Shown here: positions 49,047-61,989 of the stretch, one piece after another
How positions within the stretch are numbered: the stretch's first letter is position 1
How the letters are laid out: every line of letters begins with the position of its first letter
Source: Epiperipatus broadwayi
Taxonomy: Eukaryota; Onychophora; Udeonychophora; Euonychophora; Peripatidae
DNA: 64,000 bases
Assembly (NCBI GenBank): GCA_028023455.1
Contig: JAQFVV010012573.1
Location: 2,228,815 to 2,292,814, forward strand
Reading direction: 5' to 3'
The notes under the pieces: generated by a model
The model's database searches: none
Told to the model about the DNA's origin: nothing
Seen by the model: the letters and a program-made list of their open reading frames with translations, nothing else
Translations under genes and position numbers: made by a program

Positions 49047-49880
49047 TTAAAACCAGAGAATTCTCTGCTGAAAGTACTCTTTTTTCCTCACACATTCTGT
49101 GTGTCTGAGAGGTACCCTGGGTTTAAGAAAAGATTTCATTATGGTTTCACTGTGAAGATTAATGATATAGTTCTGCCCATCAGAGTTGGTGTCACTATCC
49201 AATGGGTTAGGGTATGTACGCTTTTGAAGTTTGATGTTTGTGGTGTAAGGACTAGAGTTGGTACTTGGGCATGATGATTCTGAGTTTGAGTTAGTGGATA
49301 TGTCCCTTGAGGAAGGAGGGTCCTGTAATACAGCTGTAACAGAAAGTGGTAGGCCGCAAGTTAACTTGAAATCCTGTGGACCAGAGGGCACTGGAATGTT
49401 ACTAGCAGGTGTGTTGGTGGATGAATGCTGAAAGGTTGAATTAGCATCAGATGGAGAAGAGAGGTTAGCTGGTGGAGGAAGTTTATGTGTGTTGAAGCTG
49501 CATGAAGCACAGAAGTGTTGCATCTTTTTAGAAGGCAGTCCTGAATGAGGTGTTTGCAGTCTTTGCAGATGAAGCATTGAGGCCTGATCCCAATAATTGG
49601 GATCATCAAAGGTGATAGATCCACTGCTATAACTGTGGAAATACTTTCAGGAGAGAGACCTTTTTTAGAGAGAATTGAAACGAGGCTGGGTTGGTGGTGA
49701 GGCCATCGGTGAGAGAATTCCTAAGGTACTCAAATGAAATCACTTGTCCAAATGCCTTAAGATATTACTGTAGATGCAGCCTTTCCATACCTATGTGATC
49801 ATTTTTGATATACCCCTTGAGTATGGATGGCCTATTGGTGTTTATTGCAACCAAGAACATATTGTGTAAAAATTTGAATC
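49047..49880 (-). pseudogene. LINE ORF1-like protein with CCHC zinc knuckle (decayed)
   Basis: On the minus strand from about 49860 the frame reads RPSILKGYIKNDHIGMERL, then FGQVISFEYLRNSLTDGL and IAVDLSPLMIPIIGIRPQ. It is followed by a perfect C-x2-C-x4-H-x4-C knuckle (CFICKDCKHLIQDC) at about 49580-49539. A second half-knuckle (FCASCSFNTH) appears in the adjacent frame. After it, down to 49047, a Ser/Pro/Thr-rich tail forms a 176-codon open frame. This layout resembles ORF1 nucleic-acid-binding proteins of Tx1-like LINEs. At least one frameshift lies between the two frames and a stop lies near 49770. Confidence 0.7.
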
Positions 49881-49930
49881 AATTTTTGAAGGCTTGCCTT
49901 TGTATCATGTTGTAAAGCTGGTCTAATCTT

Positions 49931-52203
49931 CTCATTTTTAAGACATAACCTCTCTTTTTATATTACACTACCAGCTTCATATTTGAAATTTGTTTTTTGT
50001 TTTTTTTTAAATATGAATAAGAATCAACAAAATCATTTTTGAATTATTAATATAACCTCTAATTAAAGCCATTATCTGATTTACAAAAAGAACAAAACTA
50101 TTTATTAAATCTAGTGAAAATTATAGCAATTTAATAATAAAGAAGATTTATATTAAAATTTATAATATAGTTCTAAGAAGATGATACTAACTATTATTAA
50201 AGATTATTTTTCAGTCATTGTTTATATTTGCAAGTTAGTCTACCCAGGCTTTGGAAAATGAAACTTAGTATAAATGCTTAGATTTATAAAATCTAGTATA
50301 TAATGCTAAAAACTGAGTAGAAGCATTACACTTACAGATTAAGGTTTTATTTAATCTTTGTTAATAAAGACAAATCTAAATGTAAAGATGTCTAATCACC
50401 CAGAGGAATATGATACTTATTTCAAGAGTAAAGGTTACATCAGAGTACAATTGTATTTTTTGTATTATTTTATTCATCACATTTTCACTCAACTAACAAC
50501 TTAGATCAAATTATTCATTAATTAAAAATAGATAGATATTCATTTAAAGAATTACTGTGAGGATTTTCTCGATTGGCTATGCTGGTTATCTGAAAAAAAA
50601 TTATATGTCTTTGATCTAAAAAAATTATAATATTCACCTGGTCCAGATGTGAAACAAAAGTTATAGGAAAGCAAAATGAATGCACTAACCATTGGACACC
50701 ATGCACTCTTCTTTTTTCTTTATTGTTCTGATTATATTTTGAATAGTTAATAAAATATATAGTAAATAAAAGTGAAACTAATTGAAATAAAAGAAAATAG
50801 TGTATAAAACTGAATTGCAGCAAATTGGAAATACAAATAGCAAAAGATATAAAACAAGCAATCTACTAAAATAAAACTTTAATATCAACTAGAAGATCTT
50901 TGTTATTATTAAATAGAATCATGCAGTAGAAAATTAATGATGTTAATTTTTATATAGTAACAAAAAAGCCTAAGGGATAAAGGATTAAATTCCAATCGTA
51001 GTGTCATCTGGATTAAGTTTCATAACATCAATGTTATAAATCTAATCCCAAATCATGTGCATTGTTCCATAGTTGTTATTGAAGTGCATCTATAATGATT
51101 GCTGATGAAATCATTGTAAAAGATATCTGGGATAATCAATTTATGGAATTAATGATTTTATTGCTAGTCCATAATAAAATTACCTAATGAAAAAGGGAAA
51201 ATAAAATCGAGACCCCTTTTGTGTTTACAAAATTTAAATAATTCTTAACTTCAAGCAGTGATATATTGATAAAATAAAGTGATGAGACTGGCCTGAATTG
51301 TTAGATCAGAAAATATAGATTAGAGCATAGTTGCATAATAATAAGATTACTTGTCAAGTTTATTGATAAATTGAATTGTTAAATTATGTACTATATTGCT
51401 CAAAATTACATCTTGAACTGTCATGACTGATTCAATTTTTACTTTAAAAATCGAACTATTCTTTTATTAGATATATTAGTATGCAATGACTATGATAAAC
51501 ATTACCAAAACACTGATGCTTAATTATCTGTACAGATGCCCTCATTTTTAATAGTTTATTAAATGAAACATACTAATGAAAATCTTTCCAACAGTATCTT
51601 TTAAAAAAAAATAGATGTTTTCTTGGTTAGTTCCATTTTAACCTTTTTTAAACTTTTTATCTTTAGCAAGTATATTAACTATTTCTTTTCAATTTCAGGG
51701 TTGGGACATTTAATATAAATACTATATAACATTAGTATAAAAATATTAACAGATTAAGAGGTCTGTTTAGGTTCTGTAAATAATAATATTTTATAAGTTT
51801 TTCATTGATTAAGGTTGAAACTGAAGATCCACCTACAAGTTAAAGATTAATAATTATTAAAATAAGTGGTTGTTTACAATTTTTGTATAACAATTACAAT
51901 GTCAAATTGTAAAAAATTATATACAGTTTACTGTACAGGAAGTCATATGATTTTGGGTATTAGTAACGGAATTGAAATATAATTTAGTGATCTTTGTTCC
52001 GAGTCCTTGATTCTATTATTGCAACAATCATCCAGAGCAAGATATGAACGGATTATTTTGCAATAAATCTTTCTTGGGCTCTGTAAAATAATGTTTTAAT
52101 ATTTCACAGAGATTTTTCAAATAAAATAATTCTAATCTAACTTTTAAAAAGAAAATAATAAGATTTTAAGAATATCGAAGTTATTTTTTTAAATAACTTT
52201 ATT
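49931..52203. other. A+T-rich DNA, no gene seen
   Basis: No gene recognised. At about 50640-50705, minus strand, ATGGTGTCCAATGGTTAGTG resembles a tRNA A-box arm and could be an old SINE, but the B box is poor. Confidence 0.45.
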
Positions 52204-52214
52204 ATTACATTATT

Positions 52215-52240
52215 ATTATTTAATGTTGTTGTTGTTGTTG

Positions 52241-52303
<63 letters not shown>
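52215..52303. repeat. (TTG)n(TTA)n microsatellite
   Basis: TTG units (about 52225-52245) pass directly into TTA units (to 52303). This is the same TTG-to-TTA order as at 39492. Confidence 0.95.
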
Positions 52304-52306
<3 letters not shown>

Positions 52307-53190
52307 TTTTAAAGGAATTTTTTGTGTATAATCTTTTCAACCGTCAATATTGCAATTTTTACTATTATAAATAATCTTAAAAGTCATGTTCATTATATAT
52401 ATATAACATTATACCCATAAGATCAAACCTTATGTTAACCACTATTATGTTTCACTGTTGTAACCACAAGCCTTAATAAAGTTCTTTGTTTTTGTTTTTA
52501 AAAACAATATTAAACACAGTCGTTTTTAAATGCTGCTACAGTAAATAATGCTCATTCCAATCTTACTAAGTGCTATAGTAAATAATACACATTTTCACCC
52601 TACTACATGACACTACTGTAATAAGAAAATGAAATCATTTTCCTATTGATCATCTTTATCTGAATCTCATAACATAGTAGTAGCACATTTATGGCACACC
52701 TATAATAAGATATTTCAATCCAAATGTAAAAATTAGTAAAAATTATTTCTAATTCCAAATAGCATTATGACTTCTTTTTAGTAATTGATCCATAACAAAG
52801 TTAGCTAACTATTCAAAATTGATGGTAAATAAATATCTAGCTATTTAGATTGACTTAAGAAATAGAAAACAATCACTACCATGTATTTGGCTAATTTGGT
52901 AAACAATATATTTTTATTTTTATTTTGTTATTTTAAATTGGAGATCTGTTCTTATAGTTTAGTGCGATAATGGATTCTAGAACTCAAAATGTATGAATTA
53001 TCGCTAAACTCTATTATTTCTGGTTTGTGAGCATCATAAGACCTCCTGAACTACAAAAACCACCTGATTATTAATATTTTTTAATTAGTGTCTATTGCAA
53101 AGGCTTTTCTTTTTCAGAGTTATATATATATATCTGAGTCTGAAAATATTTTTTTTTTGTAAACATATTTATATAAAAAAGATATATATA
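52304..53190. other. A+T-rich DNA, no gene seen
   Basis: No gene, domain or repeat-family match was seen. Confidence 0.5.
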
Positions 53191-53194
53191 TATA

Positions 53195-53364
53195 CTTTGT
53201 GATAAATGCTTAGCCAGAGCCAGCACTCCTCAGAGAGCTGTCAGGGTAGGTTCAGACATCTCTCTGAGGAGTGCCAAAGCACGAAATCATGGTCAGGGGT
53301 TTGGGGAGGGGTTCCTGACAGAGATATTTTAAGTGCTGGCTCTGGATAAGCATTTATCACAAAG
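53195..53364. repeat. 170-bp hairpin (MITE-like)
   Basis: Outer arms pair: CTTTGTGATAAATGCTTAGC with CAGAGCCAGCACT on the left, against AGTGCTGGCTCTGGATAAGC with ATTTATCACAAAG on the right. A shorter inner stem pairs CTCAGAGAG with CTCTCTGAG, and a GTCAGG/CCTGAC pair also occurs. It is flanked by (TA)n on the left. The interior is notably G-rich for this window (GGTCAGGGGTTTGGGGAGGG). Confidence 0.88.
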
Positions 53365-53446
53365 CTTGTAGAGGAATTGGCAATCTTCATTGTTTATAAC
53401 TTACAAGCTTAAGAGATAGGGTCATGTGATCTCTGACTCTTATTTT

Positions 53447-53449
<3 letters not shown>

Positions 53450-53492
<43 letters not shown>
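53450..53492. repeat. (AT)n microsatellite
   Basis: Uninterrupted dinucleotide run of about 42 bases. Confidence 0.95.
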
Positions 53493-53494
<2 letters not shown>

Positions 53495-55730
53495 TTTGAC
53501 ATTGACTTTATTACAATTTTTTTTTATTAAATTAGTAATCTTGGGATATACTCTTCATTGAAATAAAGTTCAGAATTATAATCTTTATTATTCTTATTTA
53601 TTTATAGTTAATTCAAAAACACCTTGTACAATTTGATACAGTAAGGAGCAATGAAATCAAAATCTAAAACTTCCTGAATCAGATCTCTACTCTGTTACTT
53701 TGATGCTGCCAATGTTACATGGCTTTCCAAAGAATAAACCATTTAAAAATTTTATTTATTAGTCCAAAAAGCTTTAAAACGATATTAGAAAACTTAATCA
53801 ATGCAAAATATGCTTGAAAAGTCCATAATATTAATAATTTTTAAGTAATTACCCTGAGAATCAAACCAGAATCTTTAACTCAGTAATTCAACATATGACA
53901 ACTTGAGCTATTAGTTCAGAGCTACTGCGTTGTTTTTTTTTTTTTAATAGTCAATAATTATAAAATCGAAGTATATATTATTTACTAATGTTAAAAAACA
54001 TTCTCTTTTATTGTTGTCTAATTTTAAAGTAAAATCATAAAATGCCAAAAATTTAATTTAATTACGTTATAATTAATAAAATGTTATTTATTTTAAATAA
54101 TTAGAAATAAAAAAGGAAATTTTCCATATAAGTTATTAATTAGCAAATCGAATACAATTCATTCTTTTGTTTCTGACCTTAAGTAATAGTTTTTAAAATG
54201 TTATTTGATCTTTTAAATTTTTTTGTAATTTTTATAAAATATAAATTTAAAATTTAAAAAAGTACCTAATGGATCAGTACGCTAAGCAATTTAAATAGAA
54301 AAACAATTGATAGTGATCTAGCGAGTCAGAACAATGAGTTTAAGCATTCATCCAAACATTTGTTATTAAAGAGAAAATTCGAAATCTAGTAATTAGAATA
54401 TTTAAATGCACTTAGAAAAATATTTTCAACAAAAAATAAATGTAATTACCTGTTTAAATATGTTTTTTTTTTTAAAAAAAAAAAAAAGAAAAGAAAAAGC
54501 AATTCATTTTATTTTTAAATTTAATAAATTCAAAAAAAATCAACAATATTTTAATTATATACAGTATCATATATATATATACACACACAATGATTGCATA
54601 TATGTGTAATAAATCTAATTGATATATTAATACACAAATATTTTACGTCATTATACAAAGGACTGATTTATAGTTTTAAAAAAAGTATCTATGAATTTAA
54701 ATATACATTTAGATATACATGAAATGTATTAAACTCGTGATTAAACAGTTATTACCGTAAATGCTTTTTACACAGAACGAAAATTTCAAATTAAATGTGT
54801 TTTTTTTTTTTTATGTTTGCATGTGAAGAGAGTTTTCTGCTCTGCACAGAAAATATATTTAAAATATTAAGTAGTAATATTTTTTCAAAATTTTGCGGTA
54901 TGCTAGAGGCATTTATATTACTGCACAAAATTACATATATATAAATTAAACTAGAATTCAAATCAAGTTAACAATTGGTAAAGAGGTAAATTGTTATTCT
55001 TAATAAGAGAGAAAAACAAAAATTAAAAAATATTCAACCTTCATCATCCAGCAAGTGAAAAATACAGTGGTTTCTTCTAAAGGTCGGATTGAGAAGCCTT
55101 TGCCTTATACCAGATTATTTAAACGTTTTTTTTTTTATCACCTATCTTCGCTACTTTCATCTCAGTTTGTCCTTTTTTTGTTTATATATAATTACACTAA
55201 TTATTATTATTAATTAATAAGTGATTGTTTTTCTTTTCTAATTTTATTTCTATTAGTAAAGTATATTTGGTTCATAAAGAAAAAATTAATGGTGCGGTTA
55301 TTTGGAAGTTTAATAATGACATTTTGAGTATAATCAGAATACAATAATTTCATTCATTTAACTAAATTGAGATTTTCTTTCCTCGCTGATAATCAATTGA
55401 GGAATCTTTAGGATTTGAGTTTCATCATTTCAGTAAACTGCATGGAGTACATATTTAATTGATAAGGAAACATTCAGATAAGAATATGCACGACACAATA
55501 GAGAAATAAAATAAGGATTTTTTTTGTTGTAAATGTTGAAAATGTAGTACTGACCAGCTTGTATGAATGCTTATTTCAAAAGTAAGGTCTAAGGAGATTT
55601 ATTGCTAAGCATTTGCAAAATAGATTTTAAATTGTCAATTTATATGAAATCATATAATTGTATAAAAAATGTGATTTATAATTATGAAAAAATAAAAATA
55701 TAAATAAACAATTCAGCAAGTCACAAATAC
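53493..55730. other. A+T-rich DNA, no gene seen
   Basis: No gene recognised. At about 53845-53925, minus strand, TAGCTCAAGTTG followed by GGTTTGATTCTC resembles diverged A and B boxes of a tRNA-derived element. Homopolymer runs at 53931-53945, 54463-54487 and 54800-54812. Confidence 0.4.
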
Positions 55731-55732
55731 AA

Positions 55733-55850
<118 letters not shown>

Positions 55851-57785
55851 TAAAGGAGACAATGTCTATACAAAATAATCATTGAATTATATATAAATTG
55901 TCAATAAATTTGACATCTTTCATGTCTAATTGTACCTTTCCATTGCATTATATCTGTCAATGTTGCTTTTGTTAGAAGACTTTTGATGGAATTTTTATAG
56001 TGTGAATGAAACCTGACTCTTCATGATTAACCTTGCCCTAGTTTACCGGTAAAATACTTTTTTAGAAACCTTATTACATACCCAGTCCAATAAAATGTTG
56101 GTTTTACAGTAATAGATTCTATAATAAATACTGTATACCAAAATATATAACTGCAAGCAGGCACTAAACATGTAATATATGCTTGTATACATAAATATGA
56201 TAGCATAAATTTTAAGTAGAAAGTCAATGATAACTTATGATATTTCATTTCTAAAAAAAAGGAAAGAAAGAGAATCAATTAGATAATAATAAGAAATAAT
56301 AAAAAAAATAAGAACATTTTAATTATTCAAATGTTATATCAAGACAAAACTTTGTATTTAATATTCACATTTTAATAATAATATTTGAAACAGGTAATAA
56401 TTAGGATCTCTGGAAAAGAAGCACGTGTTCTTTCAAAGTCTTCCCAAAAGGTATCTATTTAAAGTTTCTATATGTGTCTGTCTTAAATAATAAAGACTGG
56501 ACTAGTCTTAGCAGGTAAGAAACAGCACACACATATAATGCACAACACAGCTGCTTATGTTGGTTCAATAAAAAACTTTAAAAATTTTCAGCTAATCAAT
56601 GAATGATCAATAGTCATGTTAATAGCTTTAAAATGATCCAGAAGTCAATTGAGCATTATATTAATAAATAATTATTGAGATAAAGCTTTTGTTTTGTTTT
56701 GTTTTGTTTGTCATTATTTTTTCAAGTAGGAAAAGTATTATTAAATTATTTATAAAAATGAATTGTAACAAGTTAATAAGTTAAAGTAGATTATACTTTT
56801 TCACCATTTCTTCTAGCTCTTATAATAAAACGCTTAAAGTAATTGGTAAACTGAAGAAATCTTAACATTTTTAATGAAAGCAATGATTCTATACAAAACA
56901 GTTGGAGTTATTAAAACTTTTATAAAAAAAAGTTTGTTGCAGATTATATCTTAAATATAATTGTTATTGATAGTCAAAATATATCATGCAAGCATGAGAC
57001 AAATTCGTGAAAATAATATCCTCACACTCATTTATATTATTGTCTGAATTCAAAAACTATTTCATTGACAATCAAATCGGTTTACATTATAAAAGATTTC
57101 ATTTGTCCACTCTTTTTTGGATGCCTATTGCTTGATAACACTAGGTGTAAAGATTTGTGAATAGCAATATCATTGGTTATTTGATAGGTTTATATATGAA
57201 GTGCTAAAAATTATCTGAAAGCTTTATTCTAAAAATGTATGTTATAAGAGTACTGGTTTTAAACCAATTCACACTTTCACTTCTTATTAGAAGTAACAGT
57301 TATATTTTTATTACAAATAGTTCTAATGCATCTGATAAAATATCTTGAGAGTAATTAAAAATAATCTGTTCCTAGGTTTTTAGCACATTAGATGAGAGAC
57401 ATCTATATTTATCTCTTTAGGTAGTGTCGTTTATGATAGCAATATATTCTATGCATTTACATAATAGTTGCTGACTTCTCATTCAATATTACTTAATAAA
57501 ATACTTTATCTACTGAGATCTTTATTCAATGTTCTTTAATTCCTTATGAGAAATATTAGAAATAAGCTTAATATATTTCTATAACTATAACTCTGCAGGT
57601 GATATTTAAAATCCAAATCTAAATAGCTTATTTGCTTTTTTATATAATATAATGTAATTTTTCTAGATGGACTTCAGCAAATTTTTAAAAGTTTATGATC
57701 TATTTTCTGATAGGTATTCAAGTGTGGTAAATAATGGCTTTGAAAAATGAATAGTTTTCTTAAAATTTAGGCTGATTTAGAATTT
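55851..57785. other. A+T-rich DNA, no gene seen
   Basis: An unrecognised 83-codon minus-strand frame (56278-56027) has hydrophobic stretches but no domain, and A+T bias explains it. No repeat match was seen. Confidence 0.45.
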
Positions 57786-57789
57786 AATA

Positions 57790-57896
57790 TTTCTTTTCAT
57801 GTGTCAAAGCATTGGCAGAGAAGCAAATCCAGCAAACCCGGGACAACTACTTGTAAGGCGGCTGTGCTGACCAGTCAGCCACCAACGCTTGACAAG
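57790..57896 (-). mobile_element. tRNA-derived SINE, copy 3 (old)
   Basis: Diverged copy of the 39080/44204 family on the minus strand. It begins TGTCAAGCGTTGGTGGC, keeps the ACAAGTAGTTGTCCCGGGTT core with a B-box-like GGGTTTGCTGGATTTGC, and ends before a short A tract. Flanks AGAATTTAATATTT and AGAATTTGTTAATATTT suggest an eroded target-site duplication. Confidence 0.75.
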
Positions 57897-58499
57897 AATT
57901 TGTTAATATTTGTTTGCTTTGATCTGCATTGAATGTATTATTCTTCAAATTTAGAGCTTACAAAACATGTAGGCATGCATTAAAATGTCTTCTCCGAAAA
58001 TTATTTAACATTATGAATATCTTAAAGATATATTTACATTTATTTGATATTTAATTTAGAATTCATATTTTGTCGCATACTATTCTTTCCACTTTTATAA
58101 AAAGATAAAATGAAGTAAATTTTCATCTTTTGAGATTAATGATTTTTAGTCATTATGTATTGGCTGCAAAGTCTTTTTTATTATTCACTTGTGAATTCTT
58201 TTCCCAACAGTTTTATAAATAAATGTAATGATTTGTTGCTTAGGAGTATGAGCTACAGATTCATAGACTTTGAGTTATAGAATCCATCATTATATCACTA
58301 TACTAAATCAAGCAAGGTAACTGTGAAATCCAGTTTTTGAAAATTTTAAATGTAACATGTTTTATTATTATTAGAATTAATGTGTGTATAACCTTTCATT
58401 TTAATTGTTTGAACTATCTAGCTTTTCTTTTTATAATTAGTGTTATATGATCATCATTGTCTTCATCTGATTCTGGTTATTGTTTTTTTCTTGAGGGGG
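57897..58499. other. A+T-rich DNA, no gene seen
   Basis: No gene recognised. A G run at 58495-58501 is unusual for the window. Confidence 0.45.
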
Positions 58500-59560
58500 G
58501 GTTGCTATTTTTGCTTATTATTTTCTTTAGTAACTTTCTTGTTGTTCTCAGACCATAATGATTTATAAGTCTTCAAATTGCTAACCGTCATTCCTAAACC
58601 TTCCAGAAATATCTATTTATAATTTCTCTATCTTTTCTTTTTTTTTAATTCCTTTTTTGGATATTCCCTTTTTCTCTTTTCTAATTGTATCCAGCTTAAC
58701 ATTTGTTTGAGTAATCTTTCCTGATTTATCTTCTGTATTCTACAATCTATTTTACAATATTAAATTCTCTATTCTAACCTGTAAATATCAATATCAGTTA
58801 ATTTCGTTGTCAGTTAAGTTCAATTAAATGCAGCTTATCTAATACTTTTATCACCAGTGGACAAAATATTTTCTGGTATACCAGTTAAAATCTTAATTTT
58901 TTAAAATGTTTTTTACAAAATTCTTTACTTGTTTTGTAACTTCAATATAAATATTTTTTTTATATAATTCTATAAATAATTATTATGTTGTTAAATATAT
59001 CCTTACTTTAGAAATTGACCGAACTGAATTTTGTCATCATGAAAAAAATTTCTCATTTTTCCTATCAGTTGAATGCAACTTATAAATAAGTAATAAAATT
59101 CAACTTACTATAAATCATTAAGATAAATTATTATTTTATTTTGCTAAATATTTTTGTTTATAAATAAATTATTAATAATTTTAAATGTAATATTATGACA
59201 TTTTAATTTTTTATTATCAGTGGATTATATTAAATTTATTTATGAAGTTACTAAATATGAAAAAATCAAAAACCTCATTGTTATTTGATTTTAGTTTCTC
59301 AGCTAACTAAACTCATGTCAGAATTCAAAGTTTTTCCTCTCTTTTTTTACTCTCTATAAGTGCTTTCCAAAACTTCTTTCATAATCTTTTTATCTTGAAG
59401 TATATGGTCATTTAATTCTTTATTTTTTTATAATGTTCTCATCAAATAGTCTGCATTGCCACATTTATTTTTTTATCTTATCTTTGCAATTTTATTCCAA
59501 ATCTATATTTCAAAAATCTCAACCCTTTTGTTTAAAATCTCCAACATTTTTCTTTACAAA
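58500..59560 (-). pseudogene. Possible decayed coiled-coil ORF
   Basis: The minus strand is purine-rich. It gives ITQTNVKLDTIRKEKKGISK at about 58715-58650, and ELNDHILQDKKIMKEVLEST at about 59425-59365. Both are charged, helix-favouring runs like those in the gag-like relic at 20.0-20.9 kb. No catalytic motif is seen and stops are frequent. It could be ORF1/gag remains or merely A-rich sequence coding for Lys/Asn/Glu. Confidence 0.2.
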
Positions 59561-60250
59561 ATATTTTTTAAAAAAAATATTGAATAACTATTTTTACTAA
59601 TTTTGATTTTAATGAACCATAAAAAATACTATTATTATATAATTAAGGAGTGCTTCCATCAACTATTATTTAACTTTTCCAACATTTAAAAACTGTTTTA
59701 TAAGTGTCAGTCTATTTCTTACTTTTAATGATTTTATTTTAGTACGTATTTTTAGAAGTCAAAAGGTTTTATTTGTCTACGATAAAAACTGGAGTTTACA
59801 TGAATGTAATTAATTTAAACAAATATATGTATCCCAATCACTATCTCTACTTTTTGTTCTTTTTACTATAATAAATAACAAATCATTACAAAAAATGTAT
59901 TCTTAATTTTTACTTCTTTATAGCATTCTACAAGAAAAATGCATTTGTGATCACAAAATTTATTAAAGACTGGAATTAAAAGAGAAAAATTTCACGTGCT
60001 ATCATAAATGTCTTTTGTTGCTATTTTGAAATCTCAATTTTTAATAATGTTTCATTTTGTAATCAGACTGACTTTTGCAAATTGAAATAGGGGAGGGGTA
60101 GCTAGAAGAATGCATATATACAAAAAAAAGAAAGTAGTATAAATACAAATTCTCTACTATGTGAAATATTAAATAAGAAAAATTATGTTAATATAGTCTG
60201 AATTGCTTGCCTGTGTTTTGAATAATCTTTTTATAATGATTCATAATTGT
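59561..60250. other. A+T-rich DNA, no gene seen
   Basis: No gene, domain or repeat match was seen. Confidence 0.5.
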
Positions 60251-60251
60251 T

Positions 60252-60643
<392 letters not shown>

Positions 60644-60644
<1 letters not shown>

Positions 60645-60939
60645 TAGATAATGCTGATACAATCGTCTTTATTCAGAGTCTAAACATCTGTGCTTTAAAA
60701 GTTTCAAAATAGAGAAAATATTAAGCAATCCAGATTTAATTTCAATAGAAAAAGAAAAATTACTTGATTTTTTTAAAACCATATTATAATAATAGACTTT
60801 GAGCTAAGTTGAAGACTATTTGGATTTTACAATTGCTATGATGCAGAAAGTTGTTACATTTTTATTTATAACTGTCAAACTCATTCCACTAATAACTTTG
60901 ACACCATTCACCTCAGATAAATACAATAATGATTATTAC
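60644..60939. other. A+T-rich DNA, no gene seen
   Basis: Nothing recognised. Confidence 0.5.
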
Positions 60940-61150
60940 TAATCATTTACTAAACTAGAGATTATCTCTAGCACAGATATAAACTTTAAATCTCAGTTAA
61001 AGATTAATATTTCTGATTTTTTTAAAACATTGGAGTTATTCACATTTCTCTTTCCTATGTGTAATATATTTATAGATATATTAAACAACCTCCATACTTC
61101 CACATTCTTTTTAAATTCATGTAAGTAAAGATACAATAAAAGACAAAGTT
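60940..61150 (-). repeat. Repeat family F3, copy
   Basis: Carries the TAGAGATAATCTCTAG palindrome block followed by ATATAAACTTTAAATCTCAG, the inverse of 27190-27250. Next come AACAACCTCCATACTTCCAC and AAAGATACAATAAAAGACAA, the same orientation as 27003-27066. The family is therefore mosaic in orientation between the two sites. Confidence 0.75.
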
Positions 61151-61515
61151 ATTAATTAATCAGTAGTAGAGTTTAATTGTAAAACTATTCATATATACTA
61201 GTAGGATGGATTTTAAACTATAAAATATTGAAACAAAATTTCAAATGGTAAACATATTGGTGAGGGTGTGGAATTACTAAATATAATCTAAACAATTGAA
61301 AATAAGTTAATAAAATTAGGAAACGTTTGAGTACCTTTTTGTTTCATAAATATATTAATTAAATGCAACCAAGTTTATTTAATATAGCTGATTTTTTAAG
61401 ATTAAATATTGAGATTGCTATTATTTTTCCTCTCATAACAATTTTCAACAAAGTGTAACACTATAGGTTAAAGTAAGCGACTTTAGTTTGAACAAGCATC
61501 TTGAATAAACCACTT
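61151..61515. other. A+T-rich DNA, no gene seen
   Basis: Nothing recognised. Confidence 0.45.
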
Positions 61516-61989
61516 TTATATAAAGTGACAAATAACTTTTAAAAGAAATGCAATAAGCTTCTCATATGCAATAAATATCATTTTTCCAATTTTATATTTT
61601 ATATTATGAAAAGAAAGAAATATTGTAAATTCAAACAATTTTTGGTTGGTCAGAAAATTTTGATTTCCTGTGTATGCTGACCAGTCTTTATATTTGTCTA
61701 TGTTTACTGTTAGTTTTGTAGAGATTTCAAAATGATCAAAAATAAAACATAGTACTGCTAATTCATTTTTAAATTTAATAATTATTACTAGAGCATCCAT
61801 ACCAGTGATAAGTTTAATTTCCATATTTACTGCAGGGATAAGAACTCCAGCAATTTGTTCATCAATTATGTTTAGTAGAAGATTTAGATAAGAGGTGAAA
61901 GTTTTGTTCTCATTGCGAATACATAAGCTATTGAGACAGAATAGTTTATGTATTTTTATTGTTGTAGTTTTATGTGTATTTATTTTCAT
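61516..61989 (-). pseudogene. LINE reverse transcriptase palm fragment, 157-codon open frame
   Basis: This is the longest open frame in the window that is not low-complexity or inside an obvious LINE. Its middle reads YLNLLLNIIDEQIAGVLIPA, then MDALVIIIKFKNELAVLCFI and ISTKLTVNIDKYKDW. The order and spacing fit RT motif B tail, motif C and motif D of non-LTR elements (usual form ..FNLLL..IDEQ..GV....YADDLVII....GLTVNxxKTK). The catalytic YADD is degraded to MDAL, so it is inactive despite being open. The start Met has no known meaning, because the frame runs into the adjacent RT-like fragment upstream. Confidence 0.5.

Larger units (their letters stand above)
45368..49930 (-). mobile_element. 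Longer LINE copy (L1/Tx1-like), 4.5 kb, with perfect 12-bp TSD
   Basis: The element body (45380-49918, minus strand) is bounded by TGGTCTAATCTT at 45368-45379 and 49919-49930. From its 5' end it holds an ORF1-like region with a CCHC knuckle, an APE endonuclease, a reverse transcriptase and a C-terminal region, all with frameshifts and stops. It belongs to the same family as the copy at 24590-26790: both carry SGKQI(N/S)S(S/T)F, an AKP block, and a shared ATIRLS-like block after the C-terminal zinc motif. Its base composition is clearly less A+T-rich than the surroundings. At 4.5 kb it may still lack some 5' sequence. The precise TSD shows one insertion event, after which decay followed. Confidence 0.9.

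Noticed and set aside
46987-49274. Plus-strand frames of 88-93 codons inside the minus-strand LINE
   Set aside because: Antisense shadows of LINE RT and ORF1 coding sequence; no domain in their own right.
50640-50705. Possible tRNA-like element, minus strand
   Set aside because: The A-box-like arm is fair but no B box with correct spacing was found.
53845-53925. Possible tRNA-like element, minus strand
   Set aside because: A and B boxes can be imagined but both are diverged and no tail or duplication supports it; noted only as a weak possibility within the spacer entry.
56027-56278. 83-codon minus-strand frame with hydrophobic stretches
   Set aside because: No recognisable domain, and A+T bias readily produces such frames.
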